From Opitutaceae bacterium (GTDB lineage Bacteria; Verrucomicrobiota; Verrucomicrobiia; Opitutales; Opitutaceae): DNA of 55,277 bases. The stretch covers positions 1 to 55,277 of the forward strand of contig JANYCF010000063.1 in NCBI GenBank assembly GCA_025360455.1, written 5' to 3'. Below the pieces are notes generated by a model that ran no database searches, was not told where the DNA came from, and saw nothing but the letters and a program-made list of their open reading frames with translations. The stretch's first letter is position 1. Each line of letters starts with the position of its first letter. The translations under genes and the position numbers were made by a program. Shown one piece after another: positions 42,601-50,130 of this stretch.

Positions 42601-43434
42601 CGTTACGTCCGTGAAGGTGCCGTCGCCGTTGTTATGAAACAGATAATTCCTCTGCTCATGCCGGTGCTCGGTCGCCTGAGGATAATTGGTCTGAATAAAA
42701 ACATCAAGCGCACCGTCCCGATCATAGTCACAAAACGCCGCCATCACCGAGGCGTCATTCACCGCCAACCCTCGGGCGGCCGCCTCTTCCCGGAAAGTGC
42801 CGTCGCCTTGGTTAACATAGAGCAGATTCGGAGCATTGAAGCGGCAAACGTAGAGATCGAGCCGGCCATCATTGTTCACATCCACGAAAGTCGCGCCTTG
42901 TTTCCAGATCCGGGCCGCCTCGCCTTGGTCCCCGACGCCGGCCTGCGCGGTGACATCGGCGAATTTCCAATCGCCCAAATTCCGAAACAGCCGGCAACTC
43001 TCGGTCTTGCTCACGACAAATATATCCGGCCGGCCATCCCCATCAAAATCTCCGATCGCCACTCCGGTCCCAATGGAGCCGCTCTCAAATTCGGCGAAAT
43101 GCTCCGACCACATGGAAGCATCGTCGTAGTTATTTTCCGTCACCACTCCGGTCCGTTCGGGCGGCAGTTCGGAGAACATCGTCGCACCTCGCGGGCCGGA
43201 ATGCTTGGCGAGCGGTTGATCGGAAATAAAAACGGACAAATCTGCCGCAGTGGTCATCACGACGCCAAATAGCAGCAAACTTGTTGCCAAGGCAAAGCGG
43301 TAGTGCCGCTTGAGGTGGAGCGCATTGCCCTCAATGCACGGGTTTGAAGACCGCGACATCCAAGCGCGTTGGGGGCAACGCGCTCCGCCTTTCAACACAT
43401 AACTTTCGTGAGTGAAAAAATTACTCAGCGGCAT
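39679..43434 (-). CDS. CRTAC1-family protein a (VCBS / ASPIC-UnbV)
   Basis: This exported protein of about 1251 residues is built from FG-GAP/VCBS propeller blades with DxDxDG motifs (AIGDFDGDGRPDIFVV, DVNNDGRLDLYV). A central ASPIC/UnbV domain follows (about 545-635, RFGVGATVRVETASGSQVRQL ... HFGLGEDSVIKRMTVEWPSG), then a second propeller and a second ASPIC-like end (SQSTSACFFGWPEG). I chose the ATG at 43434, two bases after the upstream stop; the paralogue also begins MPLS. Two repeats are read in frame: family A at residues 15-41, before the hydrophobic signal segment (FALATSLLLFGVVMTTA), and family B near 634-651. A later start past the first repeat cannot be excluded. The function is unknown; probably a surface carbohydrate- or calcium-binding scaffold. 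Confidence 0.85.
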   Translation of the reverse strand: MPLSNFFTHESYVLKGGARCPQRAWMSRSSNPCIEGNALHLKRHYRFALATSLLLFGVVMTTAADLSVFISDQPLAKHSGPRGATMFSELPPERTGVVTENNYDDASMWSEHFAEFESGSIGTGVAIGDFDGDGRPDIFVVSKTESCRLFRNLGDWKFADVTAQAGVGDQGEAARIWKQGATFVDVNNDGRLDLYVCRFNAPNLLYVNQGDGTFREEAAARGLAVNDASVMAAFCDYDRDGALDVFIQTNYPQATEHRHEQRNYLFHNNGDGTFTDVTSHAGIGGRAQGHSATWWDYDGDGWPDLYVANDFTPADKLYHNNRDGTFTDVVDQVVPTMPFSSMGSDLGDVNNDGLIDLFVSEMAPTTHQKDQRTVANSRALIVDQPDNSLAAPFTMRNVLYLATGTGRCREAAYLAGLAATDWTWSVRFEDLDNDGRLDLQVTNGMYREAHNADLRERMRTVETNLEKVRMERASPVLAEPNLAFRNLGDLRFEEVGAAWGLNQKGVSFGAALGDLDGDGDLDLVFANYKKGVTVLRNDSDTGRRVIVALHGKQSNRFGVGATVRVETASGSQVRQLVLARGYMSSSEPILHFGLGEDSVIKRMTVEWPSGQKQSFAELAADRKYTITEPEGVSVGPALVAVPRHADERQPYKTSQFTEVSGLTNLLWSSRETKIDEISSNSLQPMRLNRRGPALAIGDVNGDGRDDVIVGGTPTDPTRLLLAQSSGGFVPGNLPAELGGGSLDDGPVLLFDADGDGANDLLVTKGGVALPADSAEYQPKLYLNDGHGVFRSTWAGAVPAFPVSVGAVAAADFDHYGQLSLFLGGRVHPGHYPRSPRSALFVNRGGRFEDVTEMIAPGLRAVGMVTSALWSDVDADGWPDLLLTLEWGQVKYFHNSAGKKFEDWTEKSGFATAGTGWWNSIAAADFNGDGRLDYVVGNLGLNTPYQADPAHPALLFSGDFKGGGTEQLIEAYYEGDRLYPWRTRKDLGAAIPFILKRYPRNDLYARATLGEILGEDTLADAQRYAATEFRSGVLLSQPEGTEGATAGATYRFEPLPRIAQIAPIQGVVAGDFDGDGHADIYAVQNSSAPIPSTGRFAGGFSQLLRGDGHGHFTAVPPMESGLIVPDDAQALAVLDFNDDGWPDFLITRNNSTTLAYQNTPVASPHVLRVGLHGPLGNPTAVGARITLELTDGAKQMGEITAGSGYYSQSTSACFFGWPEGNPPCRLHVRWPSGRITDHRVSPLVRSLNLTAP
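41482..41535. repeat. Family B repeat B3, in frame in CRTAC1 gene a
   Basis: GTAGGGCTGCCGCTCGTCGG and GGCGACAAGCGCCGGCCCTAC are the arms. It is translated as VGPALVAVPRHADERQPYK at the join between the ASPIC domain and the second propeller. Confidence 0.7.
43314..43390. repeat. Family A repeat A3, in frame at the N-terminus of CRTAC1 gene a
   Basis: GGTGGAGCGCATTGCCCTCA and TTGGGGGCAACGCGCTCCGCC are inverted arms, as in A1. It is read as residues 15-41, between MPLSNFFTHESYVL and the signal-peptide core. Confidence 0.7.
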
Positions 43435-43436
43435 GG

Positions 43437-46400
43437 CTAGGGAGCGGACAAAGTCAGCGTGCTCACTTGCTCCGGCACGTCGTGCTCCGTGCTGGTTCCC
43501 GACGGCCAGCACACATGGATTTTCCGGGGCGTATTTCCATTTGGCCAGCCAAAGAAACAAGCGGACGTCGACTGGCTGTAATATCCCGAGCCGGCATAAA
43601 CTTCACTCGTCTGTGACGTGCCGTCCCTCAGCGCAAAAGTAATCCGCGCGCCCACGGCAGTCGGATTCCCCGCCGGCCCGCGCAGGAGCACCCGCAACGA
43701 ATGCCGGTCGGATCCTCCGCTATTGTGAAACGCCATGGTCGTGCTGTTGTTGCGCGAGAGCACAAAGTCCGGCCAGCCATCCTCGTCGAGATCCAGCACG
43801 ACCAGCGCCTTGGCATCACCCGGCACGATCAATCCGCTCTCTGCCGGCGACGCGGCGGTGAAGTGACCGTGACCATCGCCCAGCAGCAGCTGGCTCAGTC
43901 CCCCATCAAAGCGCCCGACCGAAGGCACGGGCGCATAGGAATTCTGCACGGCATAAATATCGGCATGCCCATCGCCGTCGAAATCTCCCGCGACCAAGCC
44001 TTGGATCGGGGCAATCTGCGCAATGCGCGGCAGCGGCTCGAAACGAAATTTATTCCCGGGCTGGCTGAGGAACACGCCGCTGCGAAATTCCGTGGCCACA
44101 AAACGCTGGGCGACCGCAATTTTATCCTCACCGACAATCTCGCCCAGAGTGGCGCGCGCATAGAGATCATTGCGGGGAAAGCGTTTCAAAATCGAGGGGA
44201 TGGCCGCGCCGAGTTCCTTGCGCGTGCGCCAAGGGTAGAGCCGGTCGCCTTCATAGTACGCTTCGATCAATTGCTCGCTATCATCGCCCTTGAAGTCACC
44301 GGAGAAAAGCAACGCGGGATGCGCGGGATCAGCATGGTACGGGGTATTCAGCCCAAGGTTGCCCACCACGTAGTCAGGCCGGCCATCGCCATTAAAATCC
44401 GCGGCGGCGATCGAGTTCCACCAGCCCGTGCCCGCCGTCCCAAAGCCGGCTTGCTCCGTCCAGTCCGCGAAACTTTTGCCGTGATCATTGTGAAAATACT
44501 TCACCTGGCCCCATTCGAGCGTGAGCAACAGATCGGGCCAGCCATCGTCATCGACATCACTCCACAGCGCGGAAGTCACCATACCCACAGCGCCCAAACC
44601 CGGCGCAAGCGCATCCGTCACCTCTTCGAACCGGCCGCCCCGATTCGCGAGCAGCGCACTGCGCGGCGACCGGGGATATTGCCCGGGTTGAACCCGGCCG
44701 CCGAGGAAAAGATCGAGCCGTCCATTCCGATCAAAATCCGCGGCGGCCACTGCACCCACGCTCATGGACAGCGCCGGCAGCACCCCGGCGGAAGCGAGAT
44801 GAAATTCGCCATGCCCATCTTTGAGAAAAAGTTTCGGCTGATAATCAACTGATCCTGCCGGCAACGCCACTCCACCCTTCGTGACCAACAGATCATTCGA
44901 CCCATCACCATCAGCATCGAACAGCAGCACCGGTCCGTCGTTGAGCGATCCGTCCGTTCGCATGCTCGCCGTATCGGCCTCGACATAGGCGCCCTTCCCC
45001 TGCCCCACCAACAATCGCAGCGGATCAGCCGGGGTCCCGCCAATGACGACAGCGTGCCGGCCATCACCTTTAACATCGCCCACCGCCAGACTGGGCCCAC
45101 GTCGGTTCTGTCGCATGGGCAACAAGGGATCCTGACCGATCTCGTCGATCCGAGTTTCACGAGATGACCACGCCAGATTCGCGGTGCCGCTGACCTCGGT
45201 GAACTGGCTGGTTTTGTAGGGCTGCCGCTCGTCGGCAAGCCGCGGCTCGGCGACAAGCGCCGGCCCTACCAACCCAACCGCTGACTCCGTGATCGTATAC
45301 TTCCGATCAACCGCCAGATCGGTGAAACTTTGGCTCTGCCCACTCGGCCACTCCACCGTCACCTGTTTGAGTCGTGTATCTTCCCCGAGACCAAAATGAA
45401 GAATCGGCTCCGAGCTGGACAGCACGCCACGCGCCAGCACCAGTTGGCGGATCTGCCGGCCCGATGCCGTTTCGATCCGCACTGTCGCGCCCACGCCAAA
45501 CCGGTTCGACCGTGTCCCCCGCAGAGCGAAAATCACGCGGTGCCCCGTGTCCGAATCGTTGCGCAGCACTGTCACGCCTTTTTGGTAGTTGGCGTACACG
45601 AGATCCAAATCGCCATCGCCATCGAGATCCCCGAAGGCAGATCCGTAGCTCACTCCTTTTTCATTCAACCCCCAGGCCGCACCGATTTCTTGGAATTGCA
45701 GGTCGCCCAGATTGCGAAACGCCAGATTGGATTCCGCCAACATCGGACTCGCTTTTTCGATCCGGACTTTTTCCGCCAGATTTTCCGCCAAGGTCATGCG
45801 TGCCATGAGATCGGTGTTATGCGATTCGCGGTGCATGCCGTTCGTGACATGCAAATCGAGCCGGCCATCGTTATCCAAGTCTTCAAAGCGCGGCGACCAC
45901 GTCCAGTCCGTCGCCCCCAAGCCACTGAGGAAGGCGGCTTCCCGACAGCGCTTCGTGCCCGTGCCGAGATAGAGCGCATTGTGCAAATACTGCGGGGCCA
46001 TCAGAACCTCCTTCTCCGACGGATCAAAGGACACCGCCCGCGTCGCCGCCATGGTGCGCTGATCTTTTTCGTGCGTGGTGGCAGCCATATCGGCGACAAA
46101 GAAATCCATCAGTCCGTCATTATTCACGTCACCCAAATCACTCCCCATCGAGGAAAACGAGGTGTGCGGCACCGCCTGATCGATGACATCGCTGAACGTG
46201 CCATCGCGATTATTGTGATAAAGTTTGTCCGCCGGCGCGAAATCATTGGCCACATAGAGATCCGGCCAGCCGTCGTTATCGTAGTCCCACCAGGTCGCGG
46301 AGTGTCCCTGGCTTTCCCCGCGAATTCCCGCCGGATCCGTCACGTTGGTAAAGGTGCCATCACCGTTATTGTGCAGCAGATAATCCCGCTGTCCTTGTGA

Positions 46401-47105
46401 ATGGCCGATGCCATCGAGCAAATTTGTCTGGATAAACACATCGAGCCAGCCGTCGCGATCATAGTCGCAAAACGCCGCCATCACCGAAGAATCCTTGATC
46501 GCCAATCCTCGGGCGGCCGCCTCTTCCTTGAACGTGCCGTCGCCTTGATTGATATAGAGCAAATTCGGCGAGGCAAAGCGGCAGAGATAAATATCCAGCC
46601 GTCCGTCATTGTTCACATCCACAAACGTCACCCCCTGTTTCCAGATGCCAGCCGCATCGCCGTTATCACCCACGCCGGCCTTCTCGGTCACATCTTCGAA
46701 TTTCCAGTTGCCCAGATTACGAAACAACCGGCAACTCTCGGTTTTGCTCACCACAAAAATATCCGGCCGGCCATCCCCGTCGTAATCCCCGATCACGACG
46801 CCCGTGCCCACTGCGCCCAGTTCCAACTCGTGATAACGTTCCCGCCACATCTTGGGATCATTGTAGCGGTTCTCCGTCACGATACCGGTCTGTTCCGGCG
46901 CAAGCGGGACAAACATAGTGGCGCCGCGCGGACCGGAGCGTGCGGCGAACGGCACATCGAGGATACTGCCGGAAGAATCGTCCGCCCGAGTCGGCACCGT
47001 CGTCGCGAGGATCCCCGCCGACAGACTGGCCCACAACAACGACCAGAAAATTTTCCCAGTGGTGGACCGGACTGAAAATTCGGACAAAGGCATCGTGGAC
47101 GTCAC
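43437..47105 (-). CDS. CRTAC1-family protein b (VCBS / ASPIC-UnbV)
   Basis: This 1222-residue paralogue of the next gene has the same order: signal peptide (KIFWSLLWASLSAGILATTVPTRA), first VCBS propeller (GDYDGDGRPDIFVV, DVNNDGRLDIYL, FGDLDGDGDLDLVY), ASPIC/UnbV domain (about 520-610), a linker encoded by a family B repeat (about 613-630), second propeller and a C-terminal ASPIC-like segment. Long stretches are identical to protein a, so the pair arose by tandem duplication. Starts at 47105 or the ATG four codons later (MPLSEF) are both possible. It is the first gene of a minus-strand unit, with protein a starting two bases after it. Role unknown; likely an extracellular scaffold of the galactan locus. 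Confidence 0.88.
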   Translation of the reverse strand: MTSTMPLSEFSVRSTTGKIFWSLLWASLSAGILATTVPTRADDSSGSILDVPFAARSGPRGATMFVPLAPEQTGIVTENRYNDPKMWRERYHELELGAVGTGVVIGDYDGDGRPDIFVVSKTESCRLFRNLGNWKFEDVTEKAGVGDNGDAAGIWKQGVTFVDVNNDGRLDIYLCRFASPNLLYINQGDGTFKEEAAARGLAIKDSSVMAAFCDYDRDGWLDVFIQTNLLDGIGHSQGQRDYLLHNNGDGTFTNVTDPAGIRGESQGHSATWWDYDNDGWPDLYVANDFAPADKLYHNNRDGTFSDVIDQAVPHTSFSSMGSDLGDVNNDGLMDFFVADMAATTHEKDQRTMAATRAVSFDPSEKEVLMAPQYLHNALYLGTGTKRCREAAFLSGLGATDWTWSPRFEDLDNDGRLDLHVTNGMHRESHNTDLMARMTLAENLAEKVRIEKASPMLAESNLAFRNLGDLQFQEIGAAWGLNEKGVSYGSAFGDLDGDGDLDLVYANYQKGVTVLRNDSDTGHRVIFALRGTRSNRFGVGATVRIETASGRQIRQLVLARGVLSSSEPILHFGLGEDTRLKQVTVEWPSGQSQSFTDLAVDRKYTITESAVGLVGPALVAEPRLADERQPYKTSQFTEVSGTANLAWSSRETRIDEIGQDPLLPMRQNRRGPSLAVGDVKGDGRHAVVIGGTPADPLRLLVGQGKGAYVEADTASMRTDGSLNDGPVLLFDADGDGSNDLLVTKGGVALPAGSVDYQPKLFLKDGHGEFHLASAGVLPALSMSVGAVAAADFDRNGRLDLFLGGRVQPGQYPRSPRSALLANRGGRFEEVTDALAPGLGAVGMVTSALWSDVDDDGWPDLLLTLEWGQVKYFHNDHGKSFADWTEQAGFGTAGTGWWNSIAAADFNGDGRPDYVVGNLGLNTPYHADPAHPALLFSGDFKGDDSEQLIEAYYEGDRLYPWRTRKELGAAIPSILKRFPRNDLYARATLGEIVGEDKIAVAQRFVATEFRSGVFLSQPGNKFRFEPLPRIAQIAPIQGLVAGDFDGDGHADIYAVQNSYAPVPSVGRFDGGLSQLLLGDGHGHFTAASPAESGLIVPGDAKALVVLDLDEDGWPDFVLSRNNSTTMAFHNSGGSDRHSLRVLLRGPAGNPTAVGARITFALRDGTSQTSEVYAGSGYYSQSTSACFFGWPNGNTPRKIHVCWPSGTSTEHDVPEQVSTLTLSAP
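45216..45269. repeat. Family B repeat B4, in frame in CRTAC1 gene b
   Basis: It has the same arms and same relative position as B3; translated as VGPALVAEPRLADERQPYK. Confidence 0.7.
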
Positions 47106-47229
47106 TTGGACAAATCTTCGGCAACGGAGTCAAGGATGTGATCGCACGGCACGCTTGTAGAATGACTTTGCTTGCTCCGCGGCCACTCCTGCGTTTGCGT
47201 GCGTTTTAAGAACCCCTGCTGCGATCGTC

Positions 47230-49689
47230 ATGCGTCTTTTCTCCCCACTCTCCGCTCTGCGCTGGCTCATTATTCCGCTCGGCGCGTGCGGTTTTCTTTG
47301 CTGGAGCAATTTTGTGCGGATTCAACGCGTCGACTATGTGACACATACCGACTACGAAAATGCCGTGGTCGATGCCGCGTCTCCGACCGGTTACGCCGCA
47401 GGCAAACGCTGGTTGATTGTTCCCGAGCACAACAACCGCAGCTACCAGTGGATCACCGAGACCCAACAGATGTTGGCGCAACACGAATGGCGCGTGCGAC
47501 AGGTCGACTATGACAATGCTCCCCATGGTCGGGAGGTCCACGCCGCGTCACCGTATCGTTGGTGGCTCGGCCTTCTCGCTTGGTGCGATCACAGTTTTTC
47601 CGACCGGCCACTCGGCCTCTCGGTAGAACGGGCCGCCCTATTCGCCGATCCCCTCCTGCATTTTCTCCTCCTCGTGGGGACGACCCTTTTCGTCGCCCGC
47701 TTCTTCGGAAGTTTTCCCGCGGCATTGTTGGCTGTCGGACTCGTGACCCTTTATCCGTTCGCAAGCGGATTTCTGCCCGGCGCACCGGATGCGCATGGAC
47801 TCGCCTGGGCCTGCAGTCTGTGGAGCATGCTTCCTCTGTTGGCCGCAGCCAAACGCGTCGAGCCACTGACCGCAGCAAACAAGAACGCCCCAACGACCCA
47901 TTCGGATGGAGGCACTGCCCGACAGACGCACGCCTTCTTCTTGCTCGCCGGCATCGCCGGCGGGCTGGGTTTGTGGATCGACGCCGCCACTCAGATTCCC
48001 GTCCTCGCAGGCATCGCCCTCGGCGGCATCTTCTCCTCGTGGATCACGTCCGGCGGTAATCCAACCAAGCCCCTGGAGATCGCACCGTGGCGAACATGGG
48101 CCCTGGGCGGCGCGGCCACTTGTCTCGCCGCCTATTTCATGGAATATTTTCCCGCCCATCTGAATTTCGAACCGCAAGCCAATCATCCTCTGATCGGGTT
48201 GGCCTGGGCGGGAGTCGGCGAACTGCTCGCGCTGACCACAACATGGTTTTCTCAGAGGAAGATTACTTGGACCCGTCGCCCAGTGAGCTCGCTGATTTTC
48301 GCCACCATTGCCATCGCCGCTCTCCCCGTTGCGATTACTCTCAGCGAATCCTCGGCCTGGCTGACGGGAGATCAACTTGCTACCCGTTTAAGTTTTTTGC
48401 CCAACAGCGCGGTAGCAAAAAATTTCTTGGCGTGGGTAGCCCGCGACGGCCTGAACGGGCCAATCACCGCCACCTGTCTTCCCCTCCTGCTGCTCGGTCC
48501 GGTTCTTTGGCTGCTGCTGAATCGCCATGCTGAAACCGGCCGTCGCGCTCGGACCGCCTTGGCGCTCGGACCGGTGATCGTCGCTCTCGGCCTAGCCACA
48601 TTCCGCCTCCGCTATTGGAACCTTTGCGACACCCTGTTGCTCGCGCTCTTGGTCACCGTAACGGCCACCCTTTCATCCCGGGCCCGCTGGGGCTGGATCG
48701 TCCTTGCCGGTTTGATTTTCCTACCCGGCTTGATCCAACTCTGGCCGGCTGCGGGCAGTCGCGAAACCATCGAGTTCACGCGACAGGAAGTGGAAGGACT
48801 CATTGAACGCTCCCTCGCCCATTGGATCACGGATCACGCCGATCCCGGTGGCGCCGTGATTTTGCTTCCGCCCGACCGGACCACGAGCTGGTGCTTTCAC
48901 GGCGGACTGCGCGGTCTCGGCTCGGCCAATTGGGAAAATCGCGACGGACTGCAGGCCACCGTCCGAATCATCACCGCCAAAACCGCCACCGACGCTTTGG
49001 AATTAATCCAAGGCCGCGGTGTGACACATATCATCCTTCCCTCGTGGGATTCCGATTTGGATCAATTCGCGCGATGGACCTTTAGCAATCCCGAGGACGC
49101 CTTCATTTCAGCCATCCATCACTGGGCCTTACCCCCATGGTTGCAGCCCTTGCCTTATCAATTACCCGCCAACGTCGGATTCGACGGACAATCCGTGGTC
49201 ATTCTAAAAGTGATTGATGAAACCAACCGGGGCGCAGCCCTGGCGCGACTGGCAGAATATTTTGTCGAGTCGCAACAAATCGAATGGGCAACATCCACGG
49301 GCCAATCGTTGCAACTCTACCCGACGGATCTCAGCGCACTGGCCGCACTCGCCCAAGTTGAAAAAGCCAACGGCGACGCGGTTGGCTTCACCAAATCTTT
49401 TGCCACCTTGCTCGCGAGCCTTGCCGCCGGTTCCGATCGTGCGCTGGCGTGGGATCGCCGCGTCAGCCTGGCGATCATACTGGCCCAGGGTGAGCGTCAG
49501 GATTTGTCCCGCGAACAAGTGCGACGTTGCCTGGAGAAAGTGAATCCAACGCGTCTCCGCTCTTTAACCACCGGCTCACTTTTCCGCCTGCAAGTTCTGG
49601 CCAAGACTTTCGGCCTGCCCATAGCTGATCCCGCCTTGCACGAGCTAGCGGGCAAACTCCTGCCTCCAGCATTGCGCGCCCGCCTCTAG
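47230..49689 (+). CDS. GT-C-like polytopic membrane protein
   Basis: This 819-residue protein has an N-terminal membrane helix and then a periplasmic-type loop with acidic residues and WITETQQMLAQHEWRVRQVDYDNAPHGREVHAASPYRWWLGLL. That loop resembles the first loop of STT3/PMT-type GT-C enzymes. About ten further helices follow (for example HFLLLVGTTLFVARFFGSFPAALLAVGLVTLYPF). The C-terminal third is soluble and has a TPR-like helical end (LYPTDLSALAALAQVEKANGD). It may glycosylate exported proteins, perhaps the CRTAC1 proteins from which it is divergently transcribed. Both the family call and this partner are inference. Confidence 0.6.
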   Translation: MRLFSPLSALRWLIIPLGACGFLCWSNFVRIQRVDYVTHTDYENAVVDAASPTGYAAGKRWLIVPEHNNRSYQWITETQQMLAQHEWRVRQVDYDNAPHGREVHAASPYRWWLGLLAWCDHSFSDRPLGLSVERAALFADPLLHFLLLVGTTLFVARFFGSFPAALLAVGLVTLYPFASGFLPGAPDAHGLAWACSLWSMLPLLAAAKRVEPLTAANKNAPTTHSDGGTARQTHAFFLLAGIAGGLGLWIDAATQIPVLAGIALGGIFSSWITSGGNPTKPLEIAPWRTWALGGAATCLAAYFMEYFPAHLNFEPQANHPLIGLAWAGVGELLALTTTWFSQRKITWTRRPVSSLIFATIAIAALPVAITLSESSAWLTGDQLATRLSFLPNSAVAKNFLAWVARDGLNGPITATCLPLLLLGPVLWLLLNRHAETGRRARTALALGPVIVALGLATFRLRYWNLCDTLLLALLVTVTATLSSRARWGWIVLAGLIFLPGLIQLWPAAGSRETIEFTRQEVEGLIERSLAHWITDHADPGGAVILLPPDRTTSWCFHGGLRGLGSANWENRDGLQATVRIITAKTATDALELIQGRGVTHIILPSWDSDLDQFARWTFSNPEDAFISAIHHWALPPWLQPLPYQLPANVGFDGQSVVILKVIDETNRGAALARLAEYFVESQQIEWATSTGQSLQLYPTDLSALAALAQVEKANGDAVGFTKSFATLLASLAAGSDRALAWDRRVSLAIILAQGERQDLSREQVRRCLEKVNPTRLRSLTTGSLFRLQVLAKTFGLPIADPALHELAGKLLPPALRARL

Positions 49690-49734
49690 CGCGAATAGAA
49701 CATACGCCATACCGTGGAACGGCAAAATATACTT

Positions 49735-49816
49735 TTGTCGTTGCGAGGCGTGCAACGCCGAAGCAATCCAGCTCGATGGATCGCCACGCCCGACTACGTC
49801 GGTCTCGCGATGACAA
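49735..49816. repeat. Family D repeat, copy D4
   Basis: TTGTCGTTGCGAGG and CTCGCGATGACAA are near-inverted ends. The inner GAAGCAATCCAG is as in D3. Confidence 0.8.
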
Positions 49817-49934
49817 GTCGGTGTGTTATTTAAATTGGCTAACGCGCACCCGCCCCAGAAATGAAGCCCCGTCCGAATATATTCGCCACCGGTCAAACTC
49901 AGGCGGTTTGCCGCTTGGCTCATCAAACCAAGAT

Positions 49935-49951
49935 AATAAAACAATTTTACT
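49935..49951. promoter_or_regulatory. Operator-like site O2 upstream of the symporter
   Basis: AATAAAACAATTTTACT matches O1 at 15 of 17 positions and keeps most of the dyad. It lies 179 bases before the ATG of the symporter gene. Confidence 0.5.
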
Positions 49952-50130
49952 AAACATAAGACCCTTGATATTTTATTCCGGGGTGGTATGCACAACTGAT
50001 CCTGCGTTCGATCCTTCCCCCTCATGCCCTTGCCCACACTCTTTCCACCCTCTTTCCCTGCGTGGCTTCGGGCTGAATTTTCGACCGTACCCGGCGAACC
50101 ACGCCGGGCCATTCCAGCCCTTCAGTTCTG

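Larger units (their letters stand above)
49690..50130. other. Gap before the sugar symporter, repeat and operator
   Basis: This 441-base gap has no supported gene. It holds family D copy D4 (49735-49816), then an AT-rich island with an operator-like site (49935-49951), and 180 bases of leader before the symporter ATG. Confidence 0.7.

Noticed and set aside
43701-46400. Long plus-strand frames (383 and 356 codons) opposite CRTAC1 gene b, and similar ones at 33192-34277 and 40207-41226
   Set aside because: The regular DxDxDG repeats of the VCBS genes produce periodic open frames on the other strand; no independent gene signals are seen.
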